From Desulfovibrio psychrotolerans (GTDB taxonomy: Bacteria > Desulfobacterota > Desulfovibrionia > Desulfovibrionales > Desulfovibrionaceae): a stretch of 64,000 bases of DNA. Shown here piece after piece: positions 25,538-34,703 of this stretch. Both the position numbers and the translations under genes were made by a program. Positions within the stretch are counted from its first letter, which is position 1, and each line of letters opens with the position of its first letter. Where the stretch lies: contig NZ_BLVP01000036.1 of NCBI RefSeq assembly GCF_013340305.1, positions 95,579 to 159,578 of the forward strand, in the 5' to 3' direction. The notes beneath the pieces are model-generated. The model saw nothing but the letters and a program-made list of their open reading frames with translations, was not told where the DNA came from and did not search any database.

Positions 25538-26491
25538 CTACATTTCGTAGAAAGGCGACTTACCATCAGGGAAGTCCGGTTCCACGCAGCCGATGCACAC
25601 GGCGTTGTCGATGCACCAGTTAATGCCGTTGTTCCACTTGCGCTTGTAGCAGTCTGCCATGGTGCTCGGGCCTTTACAGCCCACTTCCATGCGGCAGCCG
25701 TCCTTGTCGCTCAGTGTTTTACACATCTTGTCATCATCGAAAGCAGGCAGGTACGGACAGTTGTCATGGATGTTCTCGCCGAAGAAGGGCGTGGGACGTC
25801 CCTCGCTGTCGAGAAGCTTCACCACTTCGCCCAGACCGGCAGCAAGGCCGTGGGTCTTGATGGCTTCCAGGGCAACAACCACGGTTCCCACAATCCAGTC
25901 GGGGTGGGGCGGGCAGCCGGGAATGTTCACTACGGGCGTGGCAATGCCTTCCTGAGCAAAGAAGTCGCGAACCGACATGGCGCCGGTTTCGCTGCCTTCC
26001 GCAGCAGGAATACCGCCGTAGGCGGCGCAGGTGCCAAGGGCAAGAACGGCGGCAGCCTTGGGTGCCAGGTCCTTCATGGCCTGCACCATGGAGATTTCCT
26101 TGTGGTGCGCTTCACCAATGATGCAGTACTTGCCGTCTGCGGCAACAGGAATGGAGCCTTCAACCGCGAGGAAGAAGCCACCCTTGTATTCTTCGGCAAT
26201 CTTGTACATGTGCTCCATGGCGGGTTCGCCTTCCCACGCCATAACGGTGGGGTGATACTCCAGACTGATCACATCAAGAAGCAGATCCTTGATATGCGGG
26301 TTTACGGAGTTCAGCAAAGATACTGAACATCCGGTGCAGCCTGAGCCCTGAACCCACAGCACGGGGGGGCGGCTGCCATTAAGCGAGCCGGAAATGGCTT
26401 CACAGACACTGGGGTGGAACATCTGGGAAATTCCCATTCCAGCCACCGTGCCTGTGCACAGTTTAACAAAGTCACGCCTGCTGAGACTCAT
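25538..26491 (-). CDS. hysB: Periplasmic [NiFeSe] hydrogenase small subunit
   Basis: A 317-residue iron-sulfur subunit. Tat signal SRRDFVKLC is at residues 4-12. Cluster cysteines lie in GCTGCSVS, GTCAAYGG, GCPPHPDW, MEVGCKGPSTMADC and CIGCVEPDFPDG. It is a diverged relative of hynB; the signal is much shorter before the twin arginines (3 versus 21 residues). It forms the operon hysBA with a strong AGGAGG site. Confidence 0.96.
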   Translation of the reverse strand: MSLSRRDFVKLCTGTVAGMGISQMFHPSVCEAISGSLNGSRPPVLWVQGSGCTGCSVSLLNSVNPHIKDLLLDVISLEYHPTVMAWEGEPAMEHMYKIAEEYKGGFFLAVEGSIPVAADGKYCIIGEAHHKEISMVQAMKDLAPKAAAVLALGTCAAYGGIPAAEGSETGAMSVRDFFAQEGIATPVVNIPGCPPHPDWIVGTVVVALEAIKTHGLAAGLGEVVKLLDSEGRPTPFFGENIHDNCPYLPAFDDDKMCKTLSDKDGCRMEVGCKGPSTMADCYKRKWNNGINWCIDNAVCIGCVEPDFPDGKSPFYEM

Positions 26492-26532
26492 CCCTGCCTC
26501 CTTACCTTTTTGGCGTTTTGAAAAAACCCCTC

Positions 26533-26553
26533 AGCTATAAACACCCTATAGCT
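26533..26553. promoter_or_regulatory. Inverted repeat AGCTATA-N7-TATAGCT (candidate operator)
   Basis: A perfect 7+7 inverted repeat with a 7-base spacer, lying between the predicted hysB start of transcription and the hysB ribosome site. A further GATAGCT half-site lies in the -10 region (26570-26576). The arrangement is what a repressor or leader structure would show. Confidence 0.55.
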
Positions 26554-26571
26554 TTGTGAAATACCTATTGA

Positions 26572-26601
26572 TAGCTACAATCCTTTTTAATGTTGTGTCA
26601 A
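26572..26601 (-). promoter_or_regulatory. Candidate hysBA promoter
   Basis: Reverse strand: TTGACA (26596-26601), 18-base spacer, TAGCTA (26572-26577). It is about 80 bases before the hysB ATG. The -35 is perfect; the -10 is fair and overlaps a half-site of the AGCTATA repeat. The rest of 26492-26863 shows no gene. Confidence 0.5.
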
Positions 26602-26863
26602 TGGATTACAAATGTTTTCGACCAGAATCGATAGAGAAAAGTTATCGTATCACAGCTCAAAAAGTGTTTGGGTACACAGTTCTTTGTACGAGTGTGTGAA
26701 TCGTGAGGAAAGAACAACCTGAAAAACTGTGCAATTTTACGCTCGGCAGCCAGATGTAGCCGGGGCAAGATGTGGATTGTGCAATCAATCAATAAAAGAG
26801 GGGGGTGAGGGGGCATCCGAAGACATTTGCAAAGCAGCGGACAAGGCGAAGAGGTTGCATATG

Positions 26864-26901
26864 AAAAAGCCTGCCCCGATAGTGCACGGAGCAGGCTTTT
26901 T
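26864..26901. terminator. Bidirectional intrinsic terminator after rho
   Basis: AAAAAGCCTGC (26864-26874) pairs perfectly with GCAGGCTTTTT (26891-26901) around 16 bases. It is flanked by A and T runs on both sides, so it can work in both directions; it ends the rho transcript 28 bases after the stop. Confidence 0.9.
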
Positions 26902-26928
26902 GTATTGTATTATCAGAAGGTGTGGTGA

Positions 26929-28398
26929 CTACTTGTTCATCGCCATGAAGAACTCGGCATTACTCTTTGTGCCACGCATCTTTCCAAGCAGGAATTCCAT
27001 GCTGTCGATGGAGGACATGGGCGAAAGTATTTTGCGGAGAATCCACACGCGGTTGAGCGTTTCCTCGTCCAGCAGCAGGTCTTCTTTGCGGGTGCCCGTG
27101 CGGTTTATGTCTATGGCGGGGAAGACGCGCTTGTCGGCTAGGTGGCGGTCCAGATAGATATCCAGGTTGCCGGTGCCCTTGAATTCTTCGAAGATGACTT
27201 CATCCATGCGTGAGCCGGTGTCTATCAGCGCGGTGGCAATGATGGTCAGGCTGCCACCTTCCTCAAGGTTGCGCGCAGCACCGAAGAAGCGTTTGGGGCG
27301 TTGCAGTGCGTTGGCATCCAGACCGCCGGAAAGCACGCGGCCGGAAGAGGGGGTAACAGCGTTGTAGGCGCGGCCCAAACGGGTGATGGAGTCCAGAAGA
27401 ATCACAACATCCCGTCCGCGTTCCACAAGTCGCTTGGCCTTTTCCTGAACCATTTCAGCAACCTGAACGTGGCGCTGCGGCGGTTCGTCAAAGGTGGAGC
27501 TTACCACTTCCGCGTTTTTGACCGTGCGCTCCATGTCCGTCACTTCCTCGGGACGTTCGTCAATGAGGAGGATGATGAGGTAAACGTCCGGGTTGTTGGC
27601 GTTTATGGAGTTGGCAAGAGATTGCAGAATCATGGTCTTGCCGGTGCGCGGCGGTGCCACGATAAGGCCGCGCTGTCCGCAGCCGATGGGGGCCATAAGG
27701 TCAATGACGCGCCCGGAGTTGTTGTCCTGCCCCGTTTCCATCTTGAGTTGCCGCAGGGGGTAGATGGGGGTTAGGTTGTCGAAAAGAACCAGATTCTTGG
27801 AGCGCTCCGGCGGCTCAAAGCCTATCTCGGTCACGCGCAGCAGGGCGAAATAGCGTTCCCCTTCCTTGGGCGGACGTATGTGGCCGGAAACCACATCGCC
27901 TTTGCGCAGGCCAAATCGGCGGATCTGGGAAGGAGAGACATAGATGTCGTCCGGGCCGGGCATGTAGCTGTACATGGGGGAGCGCAGAAACCCGAACCCA
28001 TCGGGAAGAATTTCCAGCACGCCATCGCCCGAAATGGCTCCGTTCTGCGCCGCACAGCGCTGGAGCAAGGCGAAAATCAGCTCCTGCTTGCGTAGGTTGC
28101 TGGGGTTCTCAACCTGATACTGGTCCGCAAGCTCCATGAGCTCGGCTGCGGATTTGAGCTTAAGCTCCGAAAGATTGAGCCCGCCTTCGCCGTTCACATC
28201 AGGGGTGACAGCCATATCCAGATCGGCGTCATCATACATGTCCGCTTTTCGATTCTGGTGCTGGGAAGGTTTGGACTTGGAGTCGCCCTTGTTGGAAGAG
28301 GGGGATTGTTTGCGTTTTCTCTGAGCAGGCTTGGACTGTCCTCGCGGGCGCTGTGGGGACTCCTGCCTGTTATCATCAACGTCTTTCTTTGTAGCCAT
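26929..28398 (-). CDS. rho: Transcription termination factor Rho
   Basis: A 489-residue hexameric RNA-dependent ATPase. Residues 1 to about 70 are a non-conserved extension (basic, Q/N/S/K rich, then acidic) before the usual Rho_N helix bundle ([16 protein letters not shown]). The RNA-binding CSD has DGFGFLRSP, Walker A is PPRTGKT, Walker B region [15 protein letters not shown], and the Q/R-loops follow ([12 protein letters not shown]-like [10 protein letters not shown]). The hairpin at 28508-28525 in the upstream region might be part of autoregulation. Confidence 0.96.
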   Translation of the reverse strand: MATKKDVDDNRQESPQRPRGQSKPAQRKRKQSPSSNKGDSKSKPSQHQNRKADMYDDADLDMAVTPDVNGEGGLNLSELKLKSAAELMELADQYQVENPSNLRKQELIFALLQRCAAQNGAISGDGVLEILPDGFGFLRSPMYSYMPGPDDIYVSPSQIRRFGLRKGDVVSGHIRPPKEGERYFALLRVTEIGFEPPERSKNLVLFDNLTPIYPLRQLKMETGQDNNSGRVIDLMAPIGCGQRGLIVAPPRTGKTMILQSLANSINANNPDVYLIILLIDERPEEVTDMERTVKNAEVVSSTFDEPPQRHVQVAEMVQEKAKRLVERGRDVVILLDSITRLGRAYNAVTPSSGRVLSGGLDANALQRPKRFFGAARNLEEGGSLTIIATALIDTGSRMDEVIFEEFKGTGNLDIYLDRHLADKRVFPAIDINRTGTRKEDLLLDEETLNRVWILRKILSPMSSIDSMEFLLGKMRGTKSNAEFFMAMNK

Positions 28399-28644
28399 AA
28401 GGACTCAGATGCGTTGGAGGGTGATGTTTCGGATGTATGTGCGCATGCAAAGCAGAATGGAATCCTGCTAGCCTGAAATGAATGGATGATACTAGGAAAT
28501 TCTGTCTGTGCATCTGCCGATGCACGGCAGGAAGGACACCGGACGCTTGTAGCGGGGAAATGTCATGACGGCGCATGCAGTAAACCCCAAGCTTGTCCGG
28601 GAAAAAACCTAGCCTATTGCAACGTGGAAAGCAACTGGAAACCG

Positions 28645-29160
28645 CTAATTTTTTTCCTGCGCCTCAAGCACATCGGCAAACATGGCTTCAATCTCAGACT
28701 GCACGGCCGCCTGTTCCCGGTCAAGGGCATGGGCCAGTTCCAGCGTTATGAGTCCCATGGCCTGTTCCAGAAGCCTTCTTTCACCAAAAGAAAGCTCCTT
28801 ATCCTTGCCTATGAGCAGCAGTTCCTTAAGCACGTAAGCCACATCGGCAAGCTCGCCGCTTTTCAGCTTTTCGGAATACTCTCTATAGCGGCGGTTCCAG
28901 TTCTGGCCGGTGTACCCGGTAAAGTCGGAACGGTCAGCAAGGCTTTGCAGGATGGAGTTTCCCTTCTCTGCGGAACATACAGCCCGCAGACCCACGTTGG
29001 TGGCGTTTTTCACGGGCACCATGAGGGTAACGTTGTTGCTCAGGATGCGTACAATGTAGAACTCGGCTGCGGCAGACCCACCTATGGTCTGGCTCTCAAC
29101 CTTTTCCACTCTGCCCACACCCTGGGCCGGATACACCACTAATTGGTTCGGCACGAACAA
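28645..29160 (-). CDS. carD: CarD-family transcriptional regulator
   Basis: A 171-residue RNA polymerase-binding protein. The N-terminal CarD/TRCF RID (NQLVVYPAQGVGRVEKVE ... FYIVRILSNNVTLMVPV) contacts the beta subunit, and the C-terminal helical part (RYREYSEKLKSGELADVAYVLKELL) contacts promoter DNA. The start codon is TTG, fixed by AAGGAG 8 bases upstream. It sits in the run prs-rplY-pth-carD-rho on one strand, next to rho. Confidence 0.9.
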   Translation of the reverse strand: MFVPNQLVVYPAQGVGRVEKVESQTIGGSAAAEFYIVRILSNNVTLMVPVKNATNVGLRAVCSAEKGNSILQSLADRSDFTGYTGQNWNRRYREYSEKLKSGELADVAYVLKELLLIGKDKELSFGERRLLEQAMGLITLELAHALDREQAAVQSEIEAMFADVLEAQEKN

Positions 29161-29259
29161 CTGTCAAACTCCTTGGATACTCCGCACGGTTTTTTAGCGC
29201 GAAAAAGAAATATAGCCCAAACCGCCATAAGAGTCCATGTCAATTTGGTAAAGCCGTAA

Positions 29260-29868
29260 TCATACTCCCGCATCAAAGGCGTTAACCATATGAATGGCCT
29301 GCGTTGCTCCCTGCTCGGCAAAGCAGAGCATGCCGCGCACTGCGCCGACCATTACTCGTTGAACAGTGGTCCACTCCTGCGGCGAAAAGCGGCTGAGCAC
29401 GTAGCTTGCGGTGTTGGGATGATCCGGCTTGCCTATACCGAGACGCAGCCGGTGAAAGTCGCGGGTGCCCAAATGTTGTGCTATAGATTTCAGGCCGTTA
29501 TGACCAGCCAATCCTCCGCCTGTTTTGAACTTCATGCGTCCGAGAGGCAGATCCAGCTCATCATGCACTACAAGCACCTGTTCCGGGTTCAGATTGTAAA
29601 ATCCGCAGATATGTCCCACGGCATCACCGGAAAGATTCATGTATGTCTGTGGCTTGGCAATGAGCCACGGAGTACGCAGGCCACCGGGAAAACACTTCCA
29701 GAGCAGATACTTCTTCTTGCCGGAAGAGAGGGGGGTGCACGCGTCAGGCTGAAAGCGACGCGCATCGTCCATCAGCGCGTCCACAGCCATAAAGCCCATG
29801 TTGTGGCGCGTGTTGTCGTATTCTTTGCCGGGGTTGCCCAGTCCTACGATAAGTCCCGCTACCTGCAT
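29260..29868 (-). CDS. pth: Peptidyl-tRNA hydrolase
   Basis: A 202-residue esterase that recycles peptidyl-tRNA. IVGLGNPGKEYDNTRHNMGF holds Asn10- and His20-type residues, with KPQTYMNLSG, VVHDELDLPLG (catalytic Asp) and GGGLAGHNGLKSI further on. GGAGG precedes the ATG at 29868, so a longer upstream frame to 29982 is rejected. It follows rplY behind a terminator. Confidence 0.95.
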   Translation of the reverse strand: MQVAGLIVGLGNPGKEYDNTRHNMGFMAVDALMDDARRFQPDACTPLSSGKKKYLLWKCFPGGLRTPWLIAKPQTYMNLSGDAVGHICGFYNLNPEQVLVVHDELDLPLGRMKFKTGGGLAGHNGLKSIAQHLGTRDFHRLRLGIGKPDHPNTASYVLSRFSPQEWTTVQRVMVGAVRGMLCFAEQGATQAIHMVNAFDAGV

Positions 29869-29945
29869 TCGTGTGCCTCCCCGCCGGATGGAGAATAGTC
29901 CTGTAACCCGTTGACCAAGCGCTGTCAGGGCATCCGTTAAAAATA

Positions 29946-29978
29946 GAAAAACGGCCCCAAGCCATTCGGCAAGGGGCC
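29946..29978 (-). terminator. Intrinsic terminator after rplY
   Basis: On the minus strand CGGCCCC and GGGGCCG pair; an inner GCC-GAAT-GGC extends the stem, and TTTTTCT follows. It lies between rplY and pth. Confidence 0.85.
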
Positions 29979-29996
29979 GCAAAGGATAAGCAAAGC

Positions 29997-30602
29997 TTAC
30001 TTTTTCTTCTTCTTGCCGGTTTCTTCAGGGGTTTCTTCGGCAGCAGAGGAACGGCCGGGCACAACACGCAGGATGACAAAGTCATTGTCGTACACTACGC
30101 GCACGCCTTCAGGCAGCTGAAGAGCAGAAGCGAAAACGGCGTCTTCGATCTGCATTTCAGTAACGTCCACAGTAATGAAGGGGGGCAGCAGTTCGGGCTT
30201 GCCGACAATGGTTACGGTGTCACGGTAATCTTCCAGACGACCGCCAGCCTTAACACCCTTGGAGGCGCCAACCTGCTTGATCTCAACCTTTACGGAAACT
30301 TCCTTGTCAAGGTCCACACCGTAGAAGTCGATATGCTGCACGCGGCTTTTGAAGGGGTGCATTTCCACCTTCCACAGCATGCAGGGCTTGCTCTCGCCTT
30401 CGATATCCAGATTGAAGACGGTGGTCTTGCCCACGCTCTTATACAGCTTTGCGAAGGGGAGCACTTCCGTTTCCACGGGAATGTTTTCACCGGTGGGGCT
30501 GTAGAAGATGCCGGGGATAAGGCCATTCTCGCGCAGGCGGCGGTTTGCGCCCTTGCCCAGACCTTCGCGCTTTTTGACGGGGTAGGTAATTCTTTCGGAC
30601 AT
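29997..30602 (-). CDS. rplY: 50S ribosomal protein L25/Ctc
   Basis: A 201-residue long-form L25 (the Ctc type) that binds 5S rRNA. The N-terminal domain carries KKREGLGKGANRRLRENGLIPGIFY; the C-terminal domain (ITVDVTEMQIEDAVFASALQLPEGV) is that of TL5/Ctc. The chain ends in Lys-rich GKKKKK. It follows prs by 55 bases, a common order. Confidence 0.95.
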   Translation of the reverse strand: MSERITYPVKKREGLGKGANRRLRENGLIPGIFYSPTGENIPVETEVLPFAKLYKSVGKTTVFNLDIEGESKPCMLWKVEMHPFKSRVQHIDFYGVDLDKEVSVKVEIKQVGASKGVKAGGRLEDYRDTVTIVGKPELLPPFITVDVTEMQIEDAVFASALQLPEGVRVVYDNDFVILRVVPGRSSAAEETPEETGKKKKK

Positions 30603-30657
30603 GAGTTACTCCTTTGGGTTCCACCGCGAGGTGTTTCACTCGCTACGGATGAACATG

Positions 30658-31596
30658 CTAAACGAATAGCACGCTTACGGACGATTCCGTATGTATGTTA
30701 TGAATGGAGCGGGCCAGCAGGCTGGCTATGGAAAGTACGGTAATCTTGTCACAGTGCTCAAGCTTATCGCCTAGAGGCACGGTGTCTGTTACCAGAACCT
30801 TGGAAAATGCGGAATTATTCAAGCGTTCTATGGCGGGGCCGGAGAGAACGGGGTGGGTGGCGCAGGCCATAACTTCCTTGGCACCGTTTTCCATGAGCAC
30901 CCTTGCGGCTGCCACCATGGTACCTGCGGTGTCGATCATGTCGTCCACCACAACGGCCACCTTGCCCTTCACGTCACCAATGACATGCATGGCCTGAGCC
31001 TGATTGGGCTGGTCGCGGCGCTTGTCGATGATGGCAAGCCCTGCGTTCAGCCGCTTGGCAAAGGCACGGGCGCGTTCAACCCCACCTGCGTCGGGAGAAA
31101 CCATCACGATGTCGCCCTGAATGTCGCGCAGGTAGTCAAGGATGACGGGCGCGGCATACAGGTTGTCCACCGGAGTGTTGAAGAATCCTTGAATTTGTCC
31201 TGCGTGCAGATCAACCGTAACCAGCCGGTGCATACCGGCAGTGGTGAGGAAGTCCGCCACAACCTTGGCGCTTATGGGCGCTCTGGGTACAACTTTGCGG
31301 TCCTGTCGTGCGTAGCCGTAGTAGGGCACAACGGCAGTCACGCGGCCCACGCTGGCGCGCTTAAGCGCGTCGAGCATAAGGCAGAGCTGCATAAGGTTGT
31401 AGTTAACGGGTGCGCAGGTGGACTGAACAACGAAAACGTCATCGCCGCGGACATTGGCCCCGATTTCAATGCGTATCTCGCCGTCGCTAAATGTCTCGCA
31501 GACAGCAGGAGTGAGCTGGCAGCCCAGATGGTTGCATATGGCCTTAGCCAGTTCCGGATTGGATGAGCCAGTGAGTATCTTCAAGTCGCCGTGCAT
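30658..31596 (-). CDS. prs: Ribose-phosphate pyrophosphokinase
   Basis: A 312-residue class I PRPP synthase making PRPP from ribose 5-phosphate and [14 protein letters not shown] opens the chain; YARQDRK is the flexible loop, [12 protein letters not shown] and [13 protein letters not shown] the pyrophosphate and PRPP-binding loops. It follows ispE and tRNA-Gln, and precedes rplY on the same strand. Confidence 0.96.
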   Translation of the reverse strand: MHGDLKILTGSSNPELAKAICNHLGCQLTPAVCETFSDGEIRIEIGANVRGDDVFVVQSTCAPVNYNLMQLCLMLDALKRASVGRVTAVVPYYGYARQDRKVVPRAPISAKVVADFLTTAGMHRLVTVDLHAGQIQGFFNTPVDNLYAAPVILDYLRDIQGDIVMVSPDAGGVERARAFAKRLNAGLAIIDKRRDQPNQAQAMHVIGDVKGKVAVVVDDMIDTAGTMVAAARVLMENGAKEVMACATHPVLSGPAIERLNNSAFSKVLVTDTVPLGDKLEHCDKITVLSIASLLARSIHNIHTESSVSVLFV

Positions 31597-31647
31597 GATT
31601 TTCAGGTCCGGGCTTGAGGTAAGTAACTCACCTGTAAATGGAGTAAA

Positions 31648-31723
31648 TGGCTGGGGCGGAAGGACTCGAACCCTCGAATGACGGGACCAAAACCCGTTGC
31701 CTTACCAACTTGGCGACACCCCA
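31648..31723 (-). tRNA. tRNA-Gln (anticodon TTG)
   Basis: The reverse complement starts TGGGGTGTCGCC as bacterial tRNA-Gln does; acceptor TGGGGTG faces CGCCCCA, the anticodon loop is TTTTGGT, T-arm GGTTCGAGTCC, discriminator G and encoded CCA. It lies between ispE and prs, 4 bases from the ispE stop, so it may be co-transcribed and processed. Confidence 0.96.
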
Positions 31724-31727
31724 ACAT

Positions 31728-32648
31728 CTACAGGTGGTGGATGTAGGTCCGCACGCCTTCTTTTTCCAGAAGTGCTGCGGCCTGCATTGCCTTTTCCATC
31801 TCTCTGTACAGGCCGAAGAGGCTTGCGCCACTTCCACTCATCAACGCAACGGCGGCACCATGCCTGATGAGTGATTCCTTATACGCCCGCAGCTTCGGAA
31901 AGGCTGCAAATACCACCGACTCAAAGCTGTTAAAAAGCCACAAGGCACGAGAGAAGGGCCTTGTAAACGTATGGGCGGAATATGTCAACCGCTCCGCTTC
32001 GCCTGCGGGAAGGATTTTTCCGGGATTCTGCCTATCCCACGCGCCATATGCCCATGGTGTGGAAACACGTTCAGGCGGACAGGCCAGAAGCAGGGTGAAC
32101 CCGCTCAGGTTCACGGGGTGTGGAGTCAGCTTTTCGCCAATGCCGGTTGCCCGTGCCGGAACATTGCGCAGAAAAAAAGGCACATCCGCCCCGATGCGCG
32201 CCGCAAGCATTGCCATCTGTTGCTCAGATAACGCTGCAGGGCCGGAGGTGGATGCTTCGTTCATACCGTTCGTCGCATGCCGGTTCAAATAGTCGAGAAA
32301 CACCGCTGCATCAGAGCTGCCTCCCCCCAGACCCGCTCCGTCCGGAATGCCTTTGAACAGCCGCACCTGCAGGTCCGGGGCATGCCCGGTCATCTCGGCA
32401 AACAGCCGCCACGTTTTGTGCAGAATGTTGTCCTCCGTGCACAGATCGGCCCGGTCACATTCCAGTACAAGGCCAGCCCCTGCCGTTGCAGGCGCAATTT
32501 CCAGCCTGTCGCAGGGAAAGGGCAGGGGGTGGAACAACGTATCGAGCTCGTGGTAGCCGTCCGGGCGAACCCCTATGATGTGGAGGGAGAGATTTATCTT
32601 GCATCCGGCCGTGAGAATGACCGGGGGGTGCTGTGATGTTGATGACAT
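31728..32648 (-). CDS. ispE: 4-diphosphocytidyl-2-C-methyl-D-erythritol kinase
   Basis: A 306-residue GHMP kinase of the MEP pathway, acting between the two activities of IspDF (6.1 kb). CKINLSLHIIGVRPDGYHEL is the N-terminal family motif, KGIPDGAGLGGGSSDAA the ATP-binding GHMP loop, ALMSGSGASLFGLY the C-terminal motif. It directly follows hslV (10 bases). Confidence 0.95.
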   Translation of the reverse strand: MSSTSQHPPVILTAGCKINLSLHIIGVRPDGYHELDTLFHPLPFPCDRLEIAPATAGAGLVLECDRADLCTEDNILHKTWRLFAEMTGHAPDLQVRLFKGIPDGAGLGGGSSDAAVFLDYLNRHATNGMNEASTSGPAALSEQQMAMLAARIGADVPFFLRNVPARATGIGEKLTPHPVNLSGFTLLLACPPERVSTPWAYGAWDRQNPGKILPAGEAERLTYSAHTFTRPFSRALWLFNSFESVVFAAFPKLRAYKESLIRHGAAVALMSGSGASLFGLYREMEKAMQAAALLEKEGVRTYIHHL

Positions 32649-32658
32649 GCCTTAACGC

Positions 32659-33198
32659 CTACCGGGAAATGGTTTCCACCGTGAGATTGGCGTTGGTGAA
32701 AACGCATATTTCTCCTGCGATCTCCATGGACTTGCGGCAGATATCTTCAGCCGAAAGCTCCGTGTTGCGGGAAAGGGCACGCGCGGCGGAAAGAGCATAC
32801 GCACCGCCGCTGCCTATGGCGGCAAGGCCGTCATCCGGCTCAATGACATCCCCCGTGCCGCTGACAATCAGAATGTGCTCCGCGTCCGCCACAATGAGCA
32901 TGGCTTCAAGCCTGCGCAGGTATTTATCCTTGCGCCAGTCCTTGGCCATCTCCACACTGGCACGCAAAAGATTGCCCGCAAACTCTTCCAGCTTGGCCTC
33001 AAACCGTTCAAACAGGGTAAAGGCATCGGCCGTTGCTCCGGCAAAACCCGCGATAATGCGGTCCCTGTAGATACGTCGCACCTTGCGGGCGGTGTGCTTC
33101 ATGACAATGCTCTGGCCAAGCGTTACCTGCCCGTCACCCGCCATGGACACTCCGTTGGCGTCCTTCACCGCAAGAATCGTGGTTCCCCTGAGTTGCAT
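32659..33198 (-). CDS. hslV: ATP-dependent protease peptidase subunit HslV
   Basis: A 179-residue threonine protease of the HslUV (ClpQY) machine. The active Thr follows a 5-residue propeptide: [36 protein letters not shown] and [15 protein letters not shown] are family motifs. The ATPase partner hslU is not in the neighbouring genes, so the pair must be split in this genome. Confidence 0.95.
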   Translation of the reverse strand: MQLRGTTILAVKDANGVSMAGDGQVTLGQSIVMKHTARKVRRIYRDRIIAGFAGATADAFTLFERFEAKLEEFAGNLLRASVEMAKDWRKDKYLRRLEAMLIVADAEHILIVSGTGDVIEPDDGLAAIGSGGAYALSAARALSRNTELSAEDICRKSMEIAGEICVFTNANLTVETISR

Positions 33199-33210
33199 GT
33201 ATGCTCCGTA

Positions 33211-34695
33211 CTAATCCTTGTTCCAGAACTCAGCCCGCTCGGCGTGGCGCAGGTCAAACCGTTCCAGCGCTTCCTTGTCTTCCGGGGTGGCCGCGTTGCT
33301 GCGTGCAAGGCCTAAATGGTATTGTGTTTTCTTTTTATCGTTCTTGTACAGGGCACTGTATGCAAGGTGCAGGTGCGCCTTGAACAGTCGCCTGTTCTGT
33401 CCGAGAAGCCGCCCGTAGTAATAGTGAATTTCAGGGTCTTCAGGCAGGTGCACAAGCATTTCTTCAAAGTAGTTCGCAGCGCCGTTTATGTCGCCCTTGT
33501 CGCCCAGAAGTCGTGCGTAATAGAAAAACGCCATGAAGTCGCGCGGGTTAAGCAGAATGGCTTTTTGCAGCAGGCTGCCCGCCCGGTTCAGGTCTCCTTT
33601 AAGATAGTGGAAGGTGCCCGCCTCGCGGGAGATAAGATGGTCACGCGGGCCGCATGTCAGAGCCCTTTCAAAGGAATCCGCCGCCTCTGTCACCCGGTTC
33701 AGCCGCGAAAGCGTAATGCCCCGGCCCATCAGGCTTATGCAGTCCTGCTGGGTATCGGTATTGTCAAAATGCAGCAGAGCCACTTTGGGGTCTGTGTAAC
33801 GGGCGCGTATGAGCGTCTGTATGCGCCTGAAGCGGCTGTTGTCTTCCGTGCGTGCGCGGATTTCTTCCGGCAGGGCGCGTATGCGGTCAGAAAGATACTG
33901 CAGACGCTCGTCAATATCCGGGTGGGTGCTCAGATAGGCGGGCATGGTGGAGCCCATCTGCCAGCGCCGTTTACGGATGGCTTCAAATCCGCCGAGCATG
34001 CCCTGCGGAGGATACCCGCCGCCCACCAGATAGATAAGTCCCATCTGGTCCGCGTCGCGTTCATCCTGTCGGCTGTAGTTGAGCATGGCCGTCTGAGCCG
34101 CCGCGATGGATCCCACGGCAAGCCCGCCCTGCATGTTGCTGTCGCCTCCCAGCAGAATCCCTGCCAGAGCACCCGCAAGACCAAGCAGTTGCGTCTTCTT
34201 CGCTTTGGCAAGGCGGCTGGCAATATGCTGCTGGGTAATGTGCGCCAGTTCGTGCGCCAGAATACCTGCAAGGTCCGACTCATTTTCCAGATTGAGCAGC
34301 ATGCCGGTGTTTATGAACAGGTAGCCGCCGGGAACGGCAAAGGCGTTCATGGAGTTGTCCAGCAGAACGCTGGCCTCAAACGTGTAGGGATGTGGCCGCA
34401 TGGAGGCTTTCAGCCGGTCAATAATCTCGGCGATGTAGTTGACCACCTCCGGGTCTTCAATGATAGGCATGCGCGATTTGATCAGCACGCTGAACTTGCG
34501 GCCCAGTTCCATCTCGTCTTTGAGGGTGAAGTCGCCAAACAGGTCGCGGATATCCGCATTGCCGGACTGCACCGGCATAAGCAGTGTTGCGCACACCAAA
34601 GTCAGGCACAGCAAAAGCCGTCCGCAACGGCGCGCGCAGAACCCAAGGGCGGTGCGGCGTGCTGCGGACACGGTTCCGGCGGACGGCTTGTTCAT
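33211..34695 (-). CDS. M48-family periplasmic metalloprotease with TPRs (BepA-like)
   Basis: A 494-residue protein. Signal peptide (RRCGRLLLCLTLVCATLLMPVQSGNA). Zinc motif HELAHITQQH lies near residue 165 with the third ligand in QDERDADQMG; an NSMNAFAVPGGYLFINTGM segment precedes it. C-terminal TPRs follow. Organisation matches BepA (YfgC), which degrades misassembled outer-membrane proteins. AGGAAA precedes the ATG at 34695. It lies between cysS and hslV, all of which deal with protein supply or quality. Confidence 0.87.
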   Translation of the reverse strand: MNKPSAGTVSAARRTALGFCARRCGRLLLCLTLVCATLLMPVQSGNADIRDLFGDFTLKDEMELGRKFSVLIKSRMPIIEDPEVVNYIAEIIDRLKASMRPHPYTFEASVLLDNSMNAFAVPGGYLFINTGMLLNLENESDLAGILAHELAHITQQHIASRLAKAKKTQLLGLAGALAGILLGGDSNMQGGLAVGSIAAAQTAMLNYSRQDERDADQMGLIYLVGGGYPPQGMLGGFEAIRKRRWQMGSTMPAYLSTHPDIDERLQYLSDRIRALPEEIRARTEDNSRFRRIQTLIRARYTDPKVALLHFDNTDTQQDCISLMGRGITLSRLNRVTEAADSFERALTCGPRDHLISREAGTFHYLKGDLNRAGSLLQKAILLNPRDFMAFFYYARLLGDKGDINGAANYFEEMLVHLPEDPEIHYYYGRLLGQNRRLFKAHLHLAYSALYKNDKKKTQYHLGLARSNAATPEDKEALERFDLRHAERAEFWNKD

Positions 34696-34703
34696 TTGGT
34701 TTC

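Noticed and set aside
29139-29321. 60-codon frame with one membrane-like segment between carD and pth
   Set aside because: Overlaps both neighbours and has no start signal.
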